From positions 804,001 to 868,000 of the forward strand of contig JAQFVV010000144.1 in NCBI GenBank assembly GCA_028023455.1: DNA of 64,000 nt. Reading direction: 5' to 3'. This document shows, one piece after another, positions 62,235 to 64,000 of the stretch. How positions within the stretch are numbered: the first letter of the stretch is position 1; the number at the start of each line of letters is the position of its first letter. This stretch comes from Epiperipatus broadwayi. Lineage: Eukaryota > Onychophora > Udeonychophora > Euonychophora > Peripatidae. The position numbers and the translations under genes are program-made. Below the pieces are notes generated by a model. The model was not told where the DNA came from, did no database searches, and worked only from the letters and a program-made list of their open reading frames with translations.

Positions 62235-62376
62235 TATTATTCTCTCCTCTTCTTCAGGTGTTTCTGGCTTGACCAGTGACTACTAGCATGGGATTCAAAA
62301 CTGGACCCTTAGATTCATGAGTATTGAATTTTAAGGTAATACTCTAACCAATTAACCAACTGAGATATCCTGCCAA
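62235..62376 (-). mobile_element. tRNA-derived SINE, third family, at the Penelope 3' end
   Basis: On the minus strand: GGATATCTCAGTTGGTTAAT and then TTGGTTAGAG (A-box-like, duplicated), GTTTTGAATCCC (B-box-like, rc at 62290-62301), then CACTGGTCAAGCCAGAAAC and CACCTGAAGAAG. The head resembles an ordinary elongator tRNA (TCAGTTGGTTAGAG) more than the other SINEs here. It begins about 30 nt after the Penelope coding end, so it may be an insertion into, or the natural 3' end of, that element. Confidence 0.6.
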
Positions 62377-62404
62377 AGGCAAAGTCAGTAGAAATTTCAT
62401 ATAT

Positions 62405-64000
62405 TTATTTATGAGGTTCCTACTGATTTCTCCACTTTTTCCTAAGAGCAAAGTTGATTATTGGTTTCCATACATTAGGTTTTATGGGATTTTTTGCCAT
62501 TGTCATGTGAGTAGATTTTTTAAATTTTCTTCTGTAGCCAATATTTTTGTATTTTCCCAATTGAACATATGTTCATTGGGATATACATGGTCTGCTACCT
62601 TAGACATATCTGTTTTCTCTCTTCTAATCATCAGTTTGTGTTCTTGCAAGCACTTTTCAATGGGATGACTGATTTCATCAATATATGTTCTTCCACATTT
62701 ACATTCATAGATGCAGTTTTTTTTTTCAGCATTTCAAGTTTAGGCTTTGTAGATATTGGAATTCCTGGTAGTGTTGTACTGGCTCTGGAAAGCTGTTCTG
62801 ATGTTATACTGATTCCAGATTTTCCTTAATTTGTCTGCAATTTTTGGAATGTATGGGTGCACTACAGGACCAGTAATTGTTTTTATCTTGATTTTTTTGT
62901 AGTCTATTTAAAGTTTTCTTAATATCAGCTGATGGATAACCATTTTTTAAAAGAGTTTGTTCTATATAGATCTTTTCTTTTCCCAAATCACTGTTTTCTG
63001 AACAAACTTCTTTTGCTCTGTTGATAGTATAACTCCATGTTTTGTTATTTCTGGTGTGATTGGATGTATAGGCTAGGTATTTTCCTATATGTGTAGGTTT
63101 TCGATAAACTTGTTTTGATTTCACCATGAGGGAATATTGTCGCAAGAATTTTTAAGAATGCCAATTTTTGTTCTTGTTCTGATTCTATTGTGAATTTAAT
63201 TGAAGAGGATATGTTGTTGATGTGTTTCCAGAAAGTTTGTAGCAGTGCTTCACCATGTGGCCATACGACAAATGTATCATCTACATAGCAAAGCCAAACT
63301 TTAGGTGGATATGAAGTAGTTTTTATGGCTAAGGCTTCAAGTTCTGCCATGTAAGCCATAGCCATTCCTTGATTTTGTTGGAAGAATTCTATGTTGTATT
63401 GAAAGTAGATTGTTTTTATGCAGAATGTTAATAATTCCATTATACTATCAGTAGAAAAAGCAGTTCTGCTTTGTAAACTATTATCACCATTAAATCTTTT
63501 CCTCACAACAGACAATGCTTCTTCATATGGTACATTAGTGAATAAACTTTTCATATCAAAGCTTACCAGTAAGTTAGTTCTTTCAATTTTCATGTTCTTG
63601 ATTAATTTTACAAAGTGTCTAGAATTCCTAACAAAGGACTAGGTCAGTAAGTCAGTTCTTTCAATTTGTATGTTCTTGATTAATTTTACAAAGTGTCTAG
63701 AATTCCTAATAAAGGACTGGGTCTTGTATGCCAAAGGACCTAGAACTTTGAGAAGAAATCTTGCCAAATTTTGGCAAGGTGAATCTCTAGAACTAACAAT
63801 AGATCTTAATGGAACATGATCTTTATGGATTTTAAGCAGACCATAAAGATGACGAATTTTGCTGAAATATGATTTTTCTTTTTTCTGAATTAGTGAAGTA
63901 CCTGTGATGCTTTCTGAGTAATGCTTGTAACTTTGTTTCTGTACTCAGTATTGGATTTTTTGCCACTTTTCTATATTGCCCTGCTGTGAGGAGTTCTTGT
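62405..64000 (-). pseudogene. Penelope-like element: RT and GIY-YIG, 5' end outside window
   Basis: The minus strand carries the 3' two thirds of a Penelope-like polyprotein. Near 63860-63820 comes 'YGLLKIHKDHVPLRSIVS' (FYGLPKxHK...RPIVS block); at 63590-63045 a 182-codon open part with 'LVSFDMKSLFTNVP', 'NQGMAMAYMAELEALAI' (GxxMGSxxS block, changed), YVDDTFVVWPHG (63287-63270, catalytic YVDD intact) and an altered FL(D/K)I block. A frameshift leads into 'SKQVYRKPTHIGKYLAYTSN', then the GIY-YIG domain (62720-62578) with CIYECKCGRTYID and EHKLMIRREKTD. The YIG glycine is aspartate here and the RT has stops and a frameshift. A 78-bp in-frame tandem duplication is present at 63576-63731. The element continues past the window end. 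Confidence 0.83.
63576..63731 (-). repeat. 78-bp tandem duplication inside the Penelope RT
   Basis: AGTTCTTTCAATTT starts at 63576 and 63654, each followed by matching TGTTCTTGATTAATTTTACA and TCTAGAATTCCTAA segments. The unit is 26 codons and in frame, but one copy carries a stop. Confidence 0.85.

Overview
This is a gene-poor, strongly A+T-rich (about three quarters by eye) animal nuclear window. The organism looks metazoan, probably a mollusc-like invertebrate: it combines tRNA-derived SINEs, hAT and Tigger/pogo DNA transposons, GIY-YIG Penelope-like retroelements and long runs of intron-like sequence. Species cannot be fixed from sequence alone. I see no intact host protein gene. Almost everything recognisable is mobile DNA, most of it broken, plus two short exon-like islands of unknown identity (near 10.5 kb and 20.4 kb).

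Layout. 0-3 kb: a complete but dead hAT element (8-bp target duplication, terminal repeats, decayed transposase) with a 303-bp foldback element inside it, followed by a tRNA-derived SINE with a perfect 14-bp target duplication. 3-15 kb: mostly unclassified A/T-rich DNA, a CACCTG (E-box) array at about 66-bp spacing near 10.1 kb, and a GC-richer exon-like island. 15.3-17.9 kb: two different palindromic tandem repeats side by side (R1, about 460-480 bp units; R2, about 361 bp units), each flanked by short direct repeats. 18-37 kb: A/T-rich DNA with a second, minus-strand hAT relic (24.4-26.25 kb), another R1 palindrome (27.8-28.4 kb), a MITE (28.8-29.1 kb), a LINE tail fragment (30.1 kb) and a SINE (34.6 kb). 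38.3-40.5 kb: a nested cluster of R1 copies. 43.6-47.1 kb: a C-rich, G-poor block with a decayed LINE endonuclease-like segment. 48.0-49.65 kb: a plus-strand Penelope-like pseudogene followed by a degenerate direct repeat pair. 51-53.2 kb: a GC-richer unclassified block. 53.9-57 kb: a Tc1-like scrap, a SINE, a large foldback element and a 410-bp tandem pair. 57.55-61.03 kb: a Tigger element split by a 1.16-kb nested terminal-inverted-repeat element. 62.2-64 kb: a SINE and the 3' part of a minus-strand Penelope-like element running off the window.

The most interesting signal is R1. Each sufficiently complete unit carries a recognisable type I hammerhead ribozyme: CTGATGA core, six-base-pair stem II, GAAA, tiny self-complementary stem III and an ACCAA/TTGGT stem I. 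About 60 nt downstream lie tRNA-like A and B boxes at tRNA spacing. Units are tandem and then inverted, and four separate composites are bounded by perfect 11-12 bp direct repeats, so the palindromes appear to have integrated as units. This resembles hammerhead-bearing retrozymes and Penelope-associated repeats, and two GIY-YIG Penelope relics lie in the same window. R2 has the same palindromic-tandem architecture without a visible hammerhead.
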